Positions 16,431-26,389 of a stretch of DNA of 64,000 nucleotides are shown here, one piece after another (the stretch's first letter is position 1; every line of letters begins with the position of its first letter). The DNA is from Nocardioides guangzhouensis (GTDB taxonomy: Bacteria > Actinomycetota > Actinomycetes > Propionibacteriales > Nocardioidaceae). Below the pieces are notes generated by a model. The model searched no databases. It had not been told where the DNA came from and saw only the letters and a list, made by a program, of their open reading frames with translations. The DNA is taken from assembly GCF_004519545.1 (NCBI RefSeq), contig NZ_SDKM01000028.1, positions 1 to 64,000 of the forward strand, given 5' to 3'. The position numbers were made by a program, and so were the translations under genes.

Positions 16431-17974
16431 GCCCGCCGGTCCCGGACGGAGCCGACGCCCGGGTCGGCAGCGGCCTGGCCGGTCTCCCCGAGCGCACCGA
16501 CCTCCTCGTGGTCGGGCTCGGCGTCACCGGCGCGGGCGTCGCGCTGGACGGCGCCAGCCGCGGGCTCGACGTGGTCGCGGTCGACGCCCACGACCTCGCG
16601 TTCGGCACCTCCCGCTGGTCGTCCAAGCTCGTGCACGGCGGCCTGCGCTACCTCGCGAAGCTGCAGCTCGGCGTGGCCCACGAGAGCGCCGTCGAGCGGG
16701 GCATCCTGATGGACGTCACCGCCCCGCACCTCACCCACCCGCTGCCGATGCTGATCCCCCTGATGTCGACGGTGACCCGCGGCCAGGCCGCCATCGCGCG
16801 CTCCGGTCTGGTCGCCGGAGACCTGCTCCGTCGCTCCGCGGGCACCTCTCCCGGCACGCTCCCCCACCCCCGCCGGATCAGCCGCACCGAGGTGCTGGCG
16901 CTGGCCCCCGGCCTGCGCTCCGCCGGCCTCCGCGGCGGCCTGCTCTCGTGGGACGGACAGCTCGAGGACGACGCGCGACTGGTCACCTGCCTCGCTCGCA
17001 CGGCGGTGGCGCACGGCGCCGACGTCCGCACCCGGGTGCGCGTGGTGGAGGCCACCGGGACCTCGGCGACGCTGCGCGACACCACCACCGGCGAGACCCG
17101 CACCATCGCCGCCCGCGCCGTGGTCAACGCGACCGGCGTCTGGGCGGGCGACCTCGTCGACGTCCCGCTCCGGCCCAGCCGCGGCACCCACCTCGTGCTG
17201 CGCGCGTCCACCCTGCCCGGGCTGACCACCGCGGTGATGGTGCCGGTGCCGGGCGCGGCCAACCGCTTCGTGTTCCTGCTCCCCCAGCCCGACGGCACCG
17301 TCTACGTGGGGCTCACCGACGAGCCGGTCGACGGGCCGGTGCCGGACGTGCCGCAGCCCACCGACAGCGAGATCGGCTTCCTGCTCGACGTGGTCGCCGC
17401 GGCGTTCGACCGGCCGCTGCGCCGCGCCGACGTGGTCGGGGCGTACGCCGGGCTCCGGCCGCTGCTCGACAGCGACGGCGCCACCGCCGACCTGTCCCGG
17501 CGTCACGCGGTGCTCACCTCCCCGACGGGGGTGGTGACGGTCGTCGGCGGCAAGCTCACGACGTACCGCCGGATGGCCGAGGACGCCGTCGACGCCACCG
17601 GCCTCGCCCCCGGCCGCTGCCGCACCCGCACCCTGCCGCTGCTGGGCGCCGCGTCACGCGCCCAGCTGGCCGCGGTCGAGGCGCCGGGCCGGCTGGTACG
17701 CCGCTACGGCACCGAGGCCGGGCTCGTGCTGGCCGACGCCCGGGCGGTCACCGGGCTCGACGACGCGGAGCTGCTGGCGCCGGTCGCGCCCGGGGTCCCC
17801 GTCACCCTCGCCGAGCTGGTGTTCGGGGTGACCCACGAGGGCGCGCTGGACGTCGCCGACCTGCTGGACCGGCGTACCCGCATCGGGCTGGTGCCCGCCG
17901 ACCGGGCGCTGGCCGAGCCGGCCGCCGAGCGGGCGCTTCAGCTGGTCTCCATCCACAGGACCTCCCAGAGGTGA
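16427..17974 (+). CDS. glpD: FAD-dependent glycerol-3-phosphate dehydrogenase
   Basis: Oxidises sn-glycerol 3-phosphate to dihydroxyacetone phosphate and passes electrons to the quinone pool at the membrane. At 515 residues it is a typical GlpD. The FAD dinucleotide fold is LLVVGLGVTGAGVALDGASR (about residues 24-43), followed by SRWSSKLVHGGLRYL, another hallmark. VVGGKLTTYRRMAEDAV closes the DAO domain, and the C-terminal helical domain follows. The ATG at 16427 overlaps the tetR stop (ATGA). Its product DHAP is the substrate class expected for the divergent alkyl-DHAP-synthase-like flavoprotein, so the locus looks like a coherent glycerolipid unit. The last 37 bases overlap the convergent VOC gene. 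Confidence 0.93.
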   Translation: MSPPVPDGADARVGSGLAGLPERTDLLVVGLGVTGAGVALDGASRGLDVVAVDAHDLAFGTSRWSSKLVHGGLRYLAKLQLGVAHESAVERGILMDVTAPHLTHPLPMLIPLMSTVTRGQAAIARSGLVAGDLLRRSAGTSPGTLPHPRRISRTEVLALAPGLRSAGLRGGLLSWDGQLEDDARLVTCLARTAVAHGADVRTRVRVVEATGTSATLRDTTTGETRTIAARAVVNATGVWAGDLVDVPLRPSRGTHLVLRASTLPGLTTAVMVPVPGAANRFVFLLPQPDGTVYVGLTDEPVDGPVPDVPQPTDSEIGFLLDVVAAAFDRPLRRADVVGAYAGLRPLLDSDGATADLSRRHAVLTSPTGVVTVVGGKLTTYRRMAEDAVDATGLAPGRCRTRTLPLLGAASRAQLAAVEAPGRLVRRYGTEAGLVLADARAVTGLDDAELLAPVAPGVPVTLAELVFGVTHEGALDVADLLDRRTRIGLVPADRALAEPAAERALQLVSIHRTSQR

Positions 17975-18309
17975 CCGTCGGGGTCGCGGAACGACCCGCC
18001 GTACATCGGCCCCTCGTCCACGGTCCCGGCCGCCTCCGCCCCCGCGTCCCCGGCGCGGTCGCACAGCCGGTCGACGTCGTCGCGACTGGTCGCGGTGAGG
18101 CAGATCAGCGCCTCCGTCCCGGTGTGTCGCTGGGTCTGGTGGAAGCCGTGGAAGAAGTCCTCCTGGAGCAGCATCACGCTGGCCAGGTCGTTGATCACCA
18201 GGCACGCGGCCCGGTCGTTGCAGAACTCCTCGTTGAAGTCGAAGCCCAGGTGCGTCCAGAACGCCCGGGCGGCCGCCACGTCCTTGACCGGCAGGTTCGG
18301 GAAGATCAT
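17938..18309 (-). CDS. VOC-family (glyoxalase/bleomycin-resistance fold) protein
   Basis: A 123-residue protein of the vicinal-oxygen-chelate fold, similar in layout to glyoxalase-like proteins with a MIFPNLPVKD start and a C-terminal DPDGHLWEVLWM metal-site strand. Its substrate is unknown. The ATG at 18309 matches the usual family N-terminus; 21 upstream codons are not family-like. The 3' end overlaps glpD by 37 bp on the opposite strand, an uncommonly deep convergent overlap. No operon partner is visible. Confidence 0.85.
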   Translation of the reverse strand: MIFPNLPVKDVAAARAFWTHLGFDFNEEFCNDRAACLVINDLASVMLLQEDFFHGFHQTQRHTGTEALICLTATSRDDVDRLCDRAGDAGAEAAGTVDEGPMYGGSFRDPDGHLWEVLWMETS

Positions 18310-18372
18310 GCGGTGCACGGGCGGTCCTCTCGTCGCGGGCGGCTCACCGGATAGGACCGCTCGCCGCGGCAC

Positions 18373-18417
18373 AACTCATCGGCCCGGCGACACGCCTGTC
18401 GGGACCACCGATGAGTT
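18373..18417. promoter_or_regulatory. Nested inverted repeat in a divergent promoter region
   Basis: AACTCATCGG at 18373-18382 is repeated inverted as CCGATGAGTT at 18408-18417. Inside it lies a shorter stem, CGACA/TGTCG, around CGCC. The element sits between the VOC gene and the sigma-factor gene start (18472). It could be an operator or a promoter-proximal hairpin. No ECF consensus could be assigned with confidence. Confidence 0.5.
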
Positions 18418-18471
18418 CCACCCTTCCCGCTGGTCCGCACCACAGGCAGACTGGCACCCAGGGAGGCAGAC

Positions 18472-19478
<1,007 letters not shown>

Positions 19479-19482
<4 letters not shown>

Positions 19483-20066
19483 CCGCCTCCACCGACCCGG
19501 TGGAGCTCCTCGAACGCGCGATCGGCTACACCCGCGGCACCCTCTCGGGCGTCCGCGACGAGCTCCTGACCCGGCCCACGCCGTGCTCGCAGTGGAGCCT
19601 GGCGGACCTGCTCGCCCACATGGCCGACTCGCTCGACGCACTCACCGAGGCCAGCCGCGGTGTGATCGCGATCGCGCCGGCCCCCGTCGTCTCAGCCGCC
19701 GGCGTGGGCGTGCTCCGCGACAAGGCCTGCCACCTGCTCGGCGCCTGGTCGAACCCGCACGCCACCGAGGCCCGGCTCGGACCGGCCCGCATCGAGAGCC
19801 GGGTCCTGCTGCACGCGGGCGCCCTCGAGATCGCCGTGCACGGCTGGGACGTGGGCCAGGCGACCGGCACCGGGGAGCCGATCCCGGAGGCGCTGGCGAC
19901 CGCGCTGCTGTCCGCTGCGCCGCACCTCATCACCCGAGCCGACCGCCCCAGCCGGTTCGGTCCGCCGACGCCGACCACTGGGGGAGCCCCATCCTCCGCA
20001 TTGCTGCTCTCCTTCACCGGACGTCACACGGGTTGTCCCGCGTCTCAGCCCGGGCTGGGGCCGTGA
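19479..20066 (+). CDS. TIGR03086-family metal-binding protein (DinB-like)
   Basis: A 195-residue helical-bundle protein related to mycothiol-dependent maleylpyruvate isomerase N-terminal domains. Likely metal-binding histidines are in LADLLAHMADSLDAL and in IAVHGWDVGQATG. The natural role of this family is unclear; thiol-dependent detoxification with mycothiol is a common proposal. The ATG at 19479 overlaps the sigma-factor stop, so it is the direct operon partner and presumably a target of, or co-factor to, that sigma factor. The C-terminal tail (about residues 165-195) is low in family similarity. Confidence 0.82.
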
Positions 20067-20157
20067 TGGCCCGTCCGGGTCATGGCGGACTACCTCCAAC
20101 AGGTTAATTCCGGACATTCGACTCGCCCGGGGCATAGCCCGGCTTAGCCTCTTTGAC

Positions 20158-22938
20158 ATGGTGGGGACTCCGATAGTTGAACGTGACACGGAGATCGCCA
20201 CTCTCGGGAGGCTCATGACCCGCGCCAGTGGGGGACGGGGGGGTCTGTGCGCGATCGAAGGACCGGCAGGCATAGGCAAGACGAGGCTGCTAGGTCATGC
20301 CCGGCAACGGGCGGCCAGTTCCGGGTGGCGAGTGATCGACACCCGGTGTACACCCATGACTCCGAACATCGGCTACGCACTCCTGCGTGACTGGCTCAGC
20401 GTGATCGCGCACCGCGACGGTGCCGCTCCCCTGGACGGTCCCGGACACGTGCTGAGCGAGCTGTCGGACGATGTCCAGCGCGGGGTCGGCGACCTCGTGT
20501 ACGGCGCCCGCTGGGTGCTCGAGGACCTCGCCCAGGAACAGCCGCTGCTGATCGTGGTGGACGACCTCCAGTGGGCCGACGTCGGCTCGCTCGAGGTGCT
20601 CGACCTGCTGATCAGCACCATCCAGCACCTGCCGTGCCTGCTGCTGTACGCCGTACGCACCGGTGAGCCGGTGACCTCGGCGGAGGCGCTGGCCCGGGTC
20701 CGGATGAGCGGCACGGTGCTGACACCGTCACCGCTCACCGAGGACGCCGTGCTGTCGCTGCTGCGGCAGGTGGACACGGACGCCTCGGTGGACGACGCGA
20801 CGAGGGTGCACGGCATGTCGGGGGGCGTGCCGTTCTTCGTGCGGGAGCTGCTGGAGGACGCCGACACCGTGCCCGACCTGGTGGTCGGCTCGATCGCCGG
20901 CCGGCTCGCACGGCTCTCCGAGACCGCCACCGACACCGCCCGCGCCGTGTGCGTGCTGGACGGGGCGGCGGCGGTCGGGACGGTCGCGGAGCTCAGCCAG
21001 CAGAAGCTCGACGTCGTGGCCGGGGACATCTCGGCCCTGGTCGGTGCGCACCTGCTGAGCCTGGAGAACGGGAGACTCCAGGCTCAGCACCCGCTCATCG
21101 CCAGTGCCGTGCTCGAGCACATGACGCCGGCCGAGTCCGCCGAGCTGCACGGTCGCGCCGTACGCATCCTGATCCGGCGCGGTGCGCCGCGGGCCGTGGT
21201 CGCCGACCACCTGCTGCACACGCTGCCGGGTGCCGACGACGACCACCGCGAGCGGCTGGCCGAGGCGGGGAAGGCGGCACTCAAGGCAGGGCAGCACGAC
21301 CTCGCGGTGCGCTACTTCAACCGCGCGATCGCGGAGGGACCGGTCGGGGAGGCGCAGATCCCGCTGTTCTCGGCGGCGGCCACCGCGCACGCCCGGGCCG
21401 GCGACATCGACACCGCCCTGGTGGTGTGGGGCATGGCCGCGGACCTGACCGGTGAGCCGAACGACCTGGCGATGCTCAAGGCCGAGGTCGGCGACGCGCT
21501 GGTCATGGCCGGTCGGCACCAGGAGGCGGCGGCGGCGTTCGCGTCGTTCCTCGACGCCGAGCAGGTCTCCTGCCCGGCCCGGCAGCGGCTCACCGCGCGC
21601 ATGGTGCTCGCGGGGATGCTGGACGGTCCGCACGCGAGCGACCTGCGCGAGCAGGTCGACCGGATCCTGGAGCAGCCGGAGGCGGACGACACGTACGACG
21701 ACCGGCTGGCGCTGGCGTCCGGGTCGGTTCTGCTCAGCTTCGCCGGGAAGGACGCCGACCGGGCCCGTGAGCTCGCCCGGCGGGCCGCGGCGGAGGGTCG
21801 GCTGCTCGACGACGAGAACCCGGAGGGCACCGGCCTCTACCTGGCGGCCGGGGCGCTCACCTGGACCTCGGCGTTCGACGAGAGCGAGCGGCTGCTGAGC
21901 CAGGCGATCGAGCGGGCGCAGGGTCGCGGTGCGACCTCGTCGTTCGCGAGCGCGTCGTCGCTGCGCGGCTTCTCGCGGGTCTACATGGGCATGGTGACCG
22001 AGGCGATCCAGGACTTCGAGGCGGCCCTCGGGCAGCGCTCGCAGGGCTGGAACGCCTACCTGCCCGGGGTGCTCGCAGGACTCGTCGAGTGCCGGATCGC
22101 GCGGGGTGAGCTCGACCTCGCCGCCGAGCACCGGACCGAGCTCGAGTCCGTGGCGCACAGTCCCGGCATGACCGGGGCGTACGCCGCGTGGGCGCTGGCC
22201 GACCTGGCCGAGGCCAACGGGGAGCACGACCAGGCGGCGACGCTGTACGCCGAGGTCGGGCACCTGGTCGCGGACCGGATGGACAACCCGGCGATCCTGC
22301 CGTGGCGGTCCGGGCAGGCGCTCGCGCTGATCCGGCTCGGGCGGGCCCACGAGGCGGTCGGGCTGGCCCGGGAGAACGCGCGGCTGGCGCGGCAGTTCGG
22401 GGCGCCGTACTCCGTCGCCCTGGCGTTGCGGACGCTGGCCGCGGTCGACCCGACCGGGGACCGGATGGGCATGCTGCGGGAGGCGCTCGACGTGCTCAAG
22501 GGCACCCGTGCGCTGCGGCTCGAGGCACAGATCGCGACCGACCTGGCCGGGATGATGGTGCTGATGACGCCCGGGCAGGGGTCCGACGAGGCGGTCCGGC
22601 TGCTGCGGCAGGCGGAGTCGCACGCGAACCACCAGGAGCTGCACCCCCTGGCGGATCGCGTGCACCGGCTGCTGAGCCGGCTCGGCCAGGACGTCCAGCC
22701 GGCACAGATGCCCGGGGTCAACAAGCTGACCGTCTCCGAGCGGCGGGTCGCCGACCTGGCCGCCTCGGGGCTGTCCAACCGGGAGATCGCGCAGCAGCTG
22801 TTCGTCACGGTGAAGGCCGTGGAGTGGCACCTGTCGAACGTCTACCGCAAGCTCGGGATCCGTTCGCGGACCCGGCTCGCGGAGACGCTCAACGCGCCGC
22901 TCAACGGTGGCCCGGCTGGGTCCCTGCTGATCCGCTGA
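20158..22938 (+). CDS. LAL-type LuxR-family transcriptional regulator with ATPase domain
   Basis: A 926-residue large ATP-binding regulator. Walker A GPAGIGKT is at residues 35-42 and Walker B-like LLIVVDDLQWADVGS near residue 138. The middle is a helical TPR-like region. The C-terminal LuxR helix-turn-helix (about residues 858-915) has TVSERRVADLAASGLSNREI and AVEWHLSNVYRKLGI. TAGCCT at 20145-20150 lies seven bases before the ATG with no ribosome binding site, suggesting a leaderless transcript. Downstream lies an ABC exporter behind a palindromic repeat, which this regulator might control; that is inference from adjacency. The effector molecule is unknown. Confidence 0.9.
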   Translation: MVGTPIVERDTEIATLGRLMTRASGGRGGLCAIEGPAGIGKTRLLGHARQRAASSGWRVIDTRCTPMTPNIGYALLRDWLSVIAHRDGAAPLDGPGHVLSELSDDVQRGVGDLVYGARWVLEDLAQEQPLLIVVDDLQWADVGSLEVLDLLISTIQHLPCLLLYAVRTGEPVTSAEALARVRMSGTVLTPSPLTEDAVLSLLRQVDTDASVDDATRVHGMSGGVPFFVRELLEDADTVPDLVVGSIAGRLARLSETATDTARAVCVLDGAAAVGTVAELSQQKLDVVAGDISALVGAHLLSLENGRLQAQHPLIASAVLEHMTPAESAELHGRAVRILIRRGAPRAVVADHLLHTLPGADDDHRERLAEAGKAALKAGQHDLAVRYFNRAIAEGPVGEAQIPLFSAAATAHARAGDIDTALVVWGMAADLTGEPNDLAMLKAEVGDALVMAGRHQEAAAAFASFLDAEQVSCPARQRLTARMVLAGMLDGPHASDLREQVDRILEQPEADDTYDDRLALASGSVLLSFAGKDADRARELARRAAAEGRLLDDENPEGTGLYLAAGALTWTSAFDESERLLSQAIERAQGRGATSSFASASSLRGFSRVYMGMVTEAIQDFEAALGQRSQGWNAYLPGVLAGLVECRIARGELDLAAEHRTELESVAHSPGMTGAYAAWALADLAEANGEHDQAATLYAEVGHLVADRMDNPAILPWRSGQALALIRLGRAHEAVGLARENARLARQFGAPYSVALALRTLAAVDPTGDRMGMLREALDVLKGTRALRLEAQIATDLAGMMVLMTPGQGSDEAVRLLRQAESHANHQELHPLADRVHRLLSRLGQDVQPAQMPGVNKLTVSERRVADLAASGLSNREIAQQLFVTVKAVEWHLSNVYRKLGIRSRTRLAETLNAPLNGGPAGSLLIR

Positions 22939-22943
22939 CCTGC

Positions 22944-23035
22944 TTCTATCGGACACCGCCGCTGTAACGCGGTGTTCAGGTCGCTTGGCACGTGTTCGAA
23001 CGCGTGCTGAGTGACACGAACACCGCGTTACAGCT
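22944..23035. repeat. 92-bp palindromic repeat, copy 1 (left of ABC transporter)
   Basis: About 95% identical (five mismatches by eye) to the equal-length copy at 26275-26366. Arms GCTGTAACGCGGTGTTC (22961-22977) and its complement (23018-23034) are perfect over 17 bp. The inner 40 bp is also largely self-complementary around GTTCGAAC, so the whole element can fold into one long hairpin. It lies between the LAL gene stop and the ABC ATPase start. It could be a non-autonomous mobile palindrome or a transcription-stop hairpin. Confidence 0.85.
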
Positions 23036-23154
23036 GGCGTGCGGGTCGGATCGGCAGTGGGCAACGGCCCGGGCGACGTGGGTCGAACGACCCTGTGCGC
23101 CGGGCATCGCGGGGACTGATCCTGCGAGTGAGCACGAGCGCGGGAGCATTGTCC

Positions 23155-23877
23155 ATGAGCGAAGCGATGACCAGCCAGGAGCGGGCGGAGCACGTCGTCC
23201 GGCCCCCGCTGATCGAGCTCGCCGGCGTCGAGAAGAGCTACCGCACCGGGAAGCTGGAGTACCGCGCGCTCCGCGGCGTCGACCTGTCGATCACCCGCGG
23301 GGAGATGGTCGCCGTGGTCGGGCCGTCGGGCAGCGGCAAGTCGACGATCCTCAACATGATCACGGGCATCGACCGCCCCACCGCCGGCACGGTCACCTTC
23401 GACGGCACCCGCCTCGACCAGCTCAGCGAGGAGGAGCTGGCCGTGTGGCGCGGAGCGAACGTCGGGATCGTCTTCCAGTTCTTCCAGCTGCTCCCGACCC
23501 TGTCCGCGCTCGAGAACGCCGCCCTGCCCCTGGACTTCCTGCGCCGCGGCTCCAAGCACGAGCGCTTCGAGCGGGCACGGCACAACCTCGAGGTGGTCGG
23601 GCTCGCGGACAAGGTCGAGAACCTGCCCACCGAGCTCTCGGGCGGCGAGCAGCAACGGGTCGCGATCGCACGCTCGCTCGCGGCCGACCCCGGCCTGATC
23701 GTCGGGGACGAGCCCACCGGCAACCTCGACACCGTCACCGCGGCCGAGATGTTCCGGCTCCTCGAACGGCTGAACGACGAGGGCAAGACGATCCTCTTCG
23801 TGACCCACGACCGCGAGCTCGCGGCCCGTGCCCGCCGGGTGGTCGAGATCCGCGACGGCCGCGTCGTCGGTGACTGA
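23155..23877 (+). CDS. ABC transporter ATP-binding protein (MacB/LolD type)
   Basis: A 240-residue ATPase that powers the FtsX-type permease encoded next. Walker A is GPSGSGKST (about residue 56), the Q-loop region is GIVFQFFQLLPTLSALEN, the signature is LSGGEQQRVAIARSLA, Walker B is LIVGDEPTGNLD, and the switch histidine is in FVTHDRELA. This sequence set is the LolD/MacB branch used for lipoprotein or peptide/antibiotic export. The ATG at 23155 has GGGAG at 23141-23145; an in-frame GTG at 23128 is the alternative start. Nine bases separate it from the permease gene, so they form an operon. Confidence 0.93.
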   Translation: MSEAMTSQERAEHVVRPPLIELAGVEKSYRTGKLEYRALRGVDLSITRGEMVAVVGPSGSGKSTILNMITGIDRPTAGTVTFDGTRLDQLSEEELAVWRGANVGIVFQFFQLLPTLSALENAALPLDFLRRGSKHERFERARHNLEVVGLADKVENLPTELSGGEQQRVAIARSLAADPGLIVGDEPTGNLDTVTAAEMFRLLERLNDEGKTILFVTHDRELAARARRVVEIRDGRVVGD

Positions 23878-23886
23878 GGAGTCGTC

Positions 23887-26262
23887 ATGCTGTCGGCGGA
23901 GCTGCGCAAGTCCGTCACCGACCTGTCCCGCCGGCCGGCCCGAACCATCTTCACGGTGCTCACGCTCGCGATCGCGGTCGCGAGCATCTCCTTCTTCGCG
24001 GTCCCGACCCTGATCGACCGCACGATGCAGGACGAGGTCGCGGCCGGCCGGCTCGCCGACGTCACCGTGGCCATGCGGCCGGTCGAGCTCACCGACGACC
24101 AGCTCGCCGGGATCGCCGCGCTGCCGAACGTCGCCGCGGTCGAGGCCCGGTCCGGGGTCGACGCGCGCGTGCTGATCGGTGCGCGCCGCGCCCCCGCGCG
24201 CCTGGTCGGGGTGCGGGCCTTCGCCGACCAGGGCGTCGACGTGGTGCGCGTCGAGCAGGGATCCTTCCCCGGACCGGACGAGCTCCTGGCCGACGTGCAG
24301 GATGCCAACGTCGGCGTGTACGACGGGTCCACCGGCGACACCGTGACCCTGGTCGGCGCCGCCGGCGAGCGGGCCGACTTCACGCTCAGCGGCCGCGGGC
24401 GCACCCTGCCCGGCGGCGAGCAGGTGCAGGACGAGAACGTCGTGGTGCTCTACGCACCGGCGAGCACGGTGGCACGACTGAGCGGCGAGCCCGGGTACGG
24501 CGAGCTGGCACTGCGGCTCGACGACCCCAGCCCCCCGGCCGCCCGCCGTACCGTCGAGCAGGTGCGCCGCGAGCTGGCGACGGTGCCCGGGTTCGACGGG
24601 TTCACGAACCTGCCGAGCATCCGCGCCGCCGGCGACTGGCCGGGGAAGGCCGACACCGAGCAGTTCGCGAAGCTGCTGGGCGTGATCACGGTCCTGGCCC
24701 TGATCTCCGCAGCCGTCCTGATCTCGAACACCCTGAGCACGCTGGTGGCCGAGCAGACGCGAGAGATCGGGGTCATGCGCGCGGTCGGTGCCCGCCGCCG
24801 GCAGGTGGCGCTCGTGTACGCGCGGACCACGCTGCTGCTCGGCGCACTCGGCTCGCTGCTCGGAACCCTGCTCGGGATCGCGCTCTCGAGCCTGCTCGCG
24901 CGCTACTTCGGGTCGACGTACTGGGCGGTCGAGGTCGGGTTCGGCGTCGACCTCCGGGTGGTGCTGGCCAGCGTCCTGGTAGGGCTGGTGGCGCCGCCGC
25001 TCGCCGCGCTCCCCGCGATCCGCCGGGCGTTGCGGGTCGACCTCCGCGAGGCGCTCGAGGCGACCGGCTCGACGACCGGCGGGCAGGACGCCGTCGACCG
25101 GGCGCTGCGGCGAGCCGGCTTCCTGCCGCGCGTCATGCAGATCGGGCTGCGGAACGTCGGCCGGCGCAAGCGGCGGAGCCTGGCCACGGCCGCCATCGTC
25201 GCCCTCGCCGTCGGCAACCTGCTCGCGGTGCTGGCGCTGGCGCAGGCCGCGACCGACAGCACCAAGGCGTCGTGGGGCTCCCACCTCGAGGACGTGCAGA
25301 TCTCCACGAGCGGGCGGGCGCCGTTCGACGAGCGCGCCCGCCGGACCATCGTCACGACGCCGGGCGTCGCCGAGGCCCAGCCGGTCCTGAAGAACACGGT
25401 GGAGCTGGCCGGCCGGGAGGCGTTCGTGTGGGGCGTCGAGCCCGACCCGCTGTTCCGGTACCGCCTCGCCGCCGGCCGGTGGTTCACCGCGGACGAGAAC
25501 CGGGACGGCGAACCCGTTGCGGTGATCGAGCGCAACATCGCGCAGAACGCCGGCATCGACGTGGGCGACACGGTCACCCTCGCCACCACATCCGGCGGCG
25601 CCCGGTTCCGGATCGTCGGCATGGCCACCAACCAGCAGGAGGACGGCACCGCGCTGTACGTCCCGCTGCGCACCACGCGCGCGCTGCTCGACCGGCCCAC
25701 CGGCGCCAGCGCCTACTGGGTCCGCACCGACTCGCAGGACCCGGCCGCCGTGGACCGGGCCACCTCGCTCCTCGAGGACCGCCTGGCCGCGGCCGGCTAC
25801 GAGATCACCAGCGAGATCAGGTACGTCAGGGAGCGCGACGAGGTGGCGGCCAACAGCTCGCTGACCACGACCATCGCGGTGCTCGGCTTCCTGATCGTCG
25901 CGATGAGCATGGTCGGGCTCGCCAACGCGATCACCACGAACGTCCTCGAGCGGACCCGTGAGATCGGCATCCTGCGCAGCATCGGCGCCCGGGCCCGGGA
26001 CATCCGCCGCATCTTCACCACGGAGGGCGTGACGCTCGCCGTGGTCGGCTGGCTGATCGGGATCCCGCTCGGCTACCTGCTCACGCGCCTGATCGTGCGG
26101 CTCGTGTGGGAGATCGTCGACGTACGCCTGCCCGTCGTCTTCCCTCCGGGCAACATCCTCGTCGCCCTGGTCGGGACCACGGTGCTCGCGCTGCTCGTCC
26201 TCTTCCTGCCGGTACGCCGGGCGGTCCGGTTCCGCCCCGGTGACGCGCTCCGCTACGCCTGA
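23887..26262 (+). CDS. ABC transporter permease, FtsX/MacB type with two FtsX domains
   Basis: A 791-residue membrane protein. An N-terminal transmembrane helix (about residues 20-40, IFTVLTLAIAVASISFF) precedes a large extracytoplasmic domain. Three membrane segments lie at about 260-385, a second anchor helix at about 435-455, another extracytoplasmic domain follows, and three more helices end the protein (about 660-790). Both halves carry the FtsX hallmark (REIGVMRAVGARR and REIGILRSIGARA). It works with the ATPase at 23155, probably moving lipids, peptides or lipoproteins out of the membrane. An AGGAG sequence before the ATG supports the start. The substrate is unknown. Confidence 0.92.
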   Translation: MLSAELRKSVTDLSRRPARTIFTVLTLAIAVASISFFAVPTLIDRTMQDEVAAGRLADVTVAMRPVELTDDQLAGIAALPNVAAVEARSGVDARVLIGARRAPARLVGVRAFADQGVDVVRVEQGSFPGPDELLADVQDANVGVYDGSTGDTVTLVGAAGERADFTLSGRGRTLPGGEQVQDENVVVLYAPASTVARLSGEPGYGELALRLDDPSPPAARRTVEQVRRELATVPGFDGFTNLPSIRAAGDWPGKADTEQFAKLLGVITVLALISAAVLISNTLSTLVAEQTREIGVMRAVGARRRQVALVYARTTLLLGALGSLLGTLLGIALSSLLARYFGSTYWAVEVGFGVDLRVVLASVLVGLVAPPLAALPAIRRALRVDLREALEATGSTTGGQDAVDRALRRAGFLPRVMQIGLRNVGRRKRRSLATAAIVALAVGNLLAVLALAQAATDSTKASWGSHLEDVQISTSGRAPFDERARRTIVTTPGVAEAQPVLKNTVELAGREAFVWGVEPDPLFRYRLAAGRWFTADENRDGEPVAVIERNIAQNAGIDVGDTVTLATTSGGARFRIVGMATNQQEDGTALYVPLRTTRALLDRPTGASAYWVRTDSQDPAAVDRATSLLEDRLAAAGYEITSEIRYVRERDEVAANSSLTTTIAVLGFLIVAMSMVGLANAITTNVLERTREIGILRSIGARARDIRRIFTTEGVTLAVVGWLIGIPLGYLLTRLIVRLVWEIVDVRLPVVFPPGNILVALVGTTVLALLVLFLPVRRAVRFRPGDALRYA

Positions 26263-26274
26263 CCCCCCGTTTCT

Positions 26275-26366
26275 TTCTATCGGACACCGCCGCTGTAACG
26301 CGGTGTTCATGTCGCTTGGCACGCGTTCGACCACGTGCTGAGTGACAAGAACACCGCGTTACAGCT
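26275..26366. repeat. 92-bp palindromic repeat, copy 2 (right of ABC transporter)
   Basis: Same length and layout as copy 1 at 22944-23035, with the same perfect 17-bp arms (GCTGTAACGCGGTGTTC and complement). It starts 12 bp after the permease stop and lies between that gene and the convergent DUF2332 gene. The differences cluster near the centre, where this copy pairs less well. Because both copies are in the same orientation, they form a direct repeat pair around a complete ABC-transporter operon. Confidence 0.85.
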
Positions 26367-26389
26367 CTGTTCGCGGTCCGAACGCCGGG

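Noticed and set aside
20728..26334. A minus-strand open frame of 1868 codons spanning the LAL and ABC-transporter genes
   Set aside because: It is antisense to well-supported genes, low in complexity (Arg/Pro/Gly/Asp-rich) and starts inside a palindromic repeat; long antisense frames are common in very GC-rich DNA.
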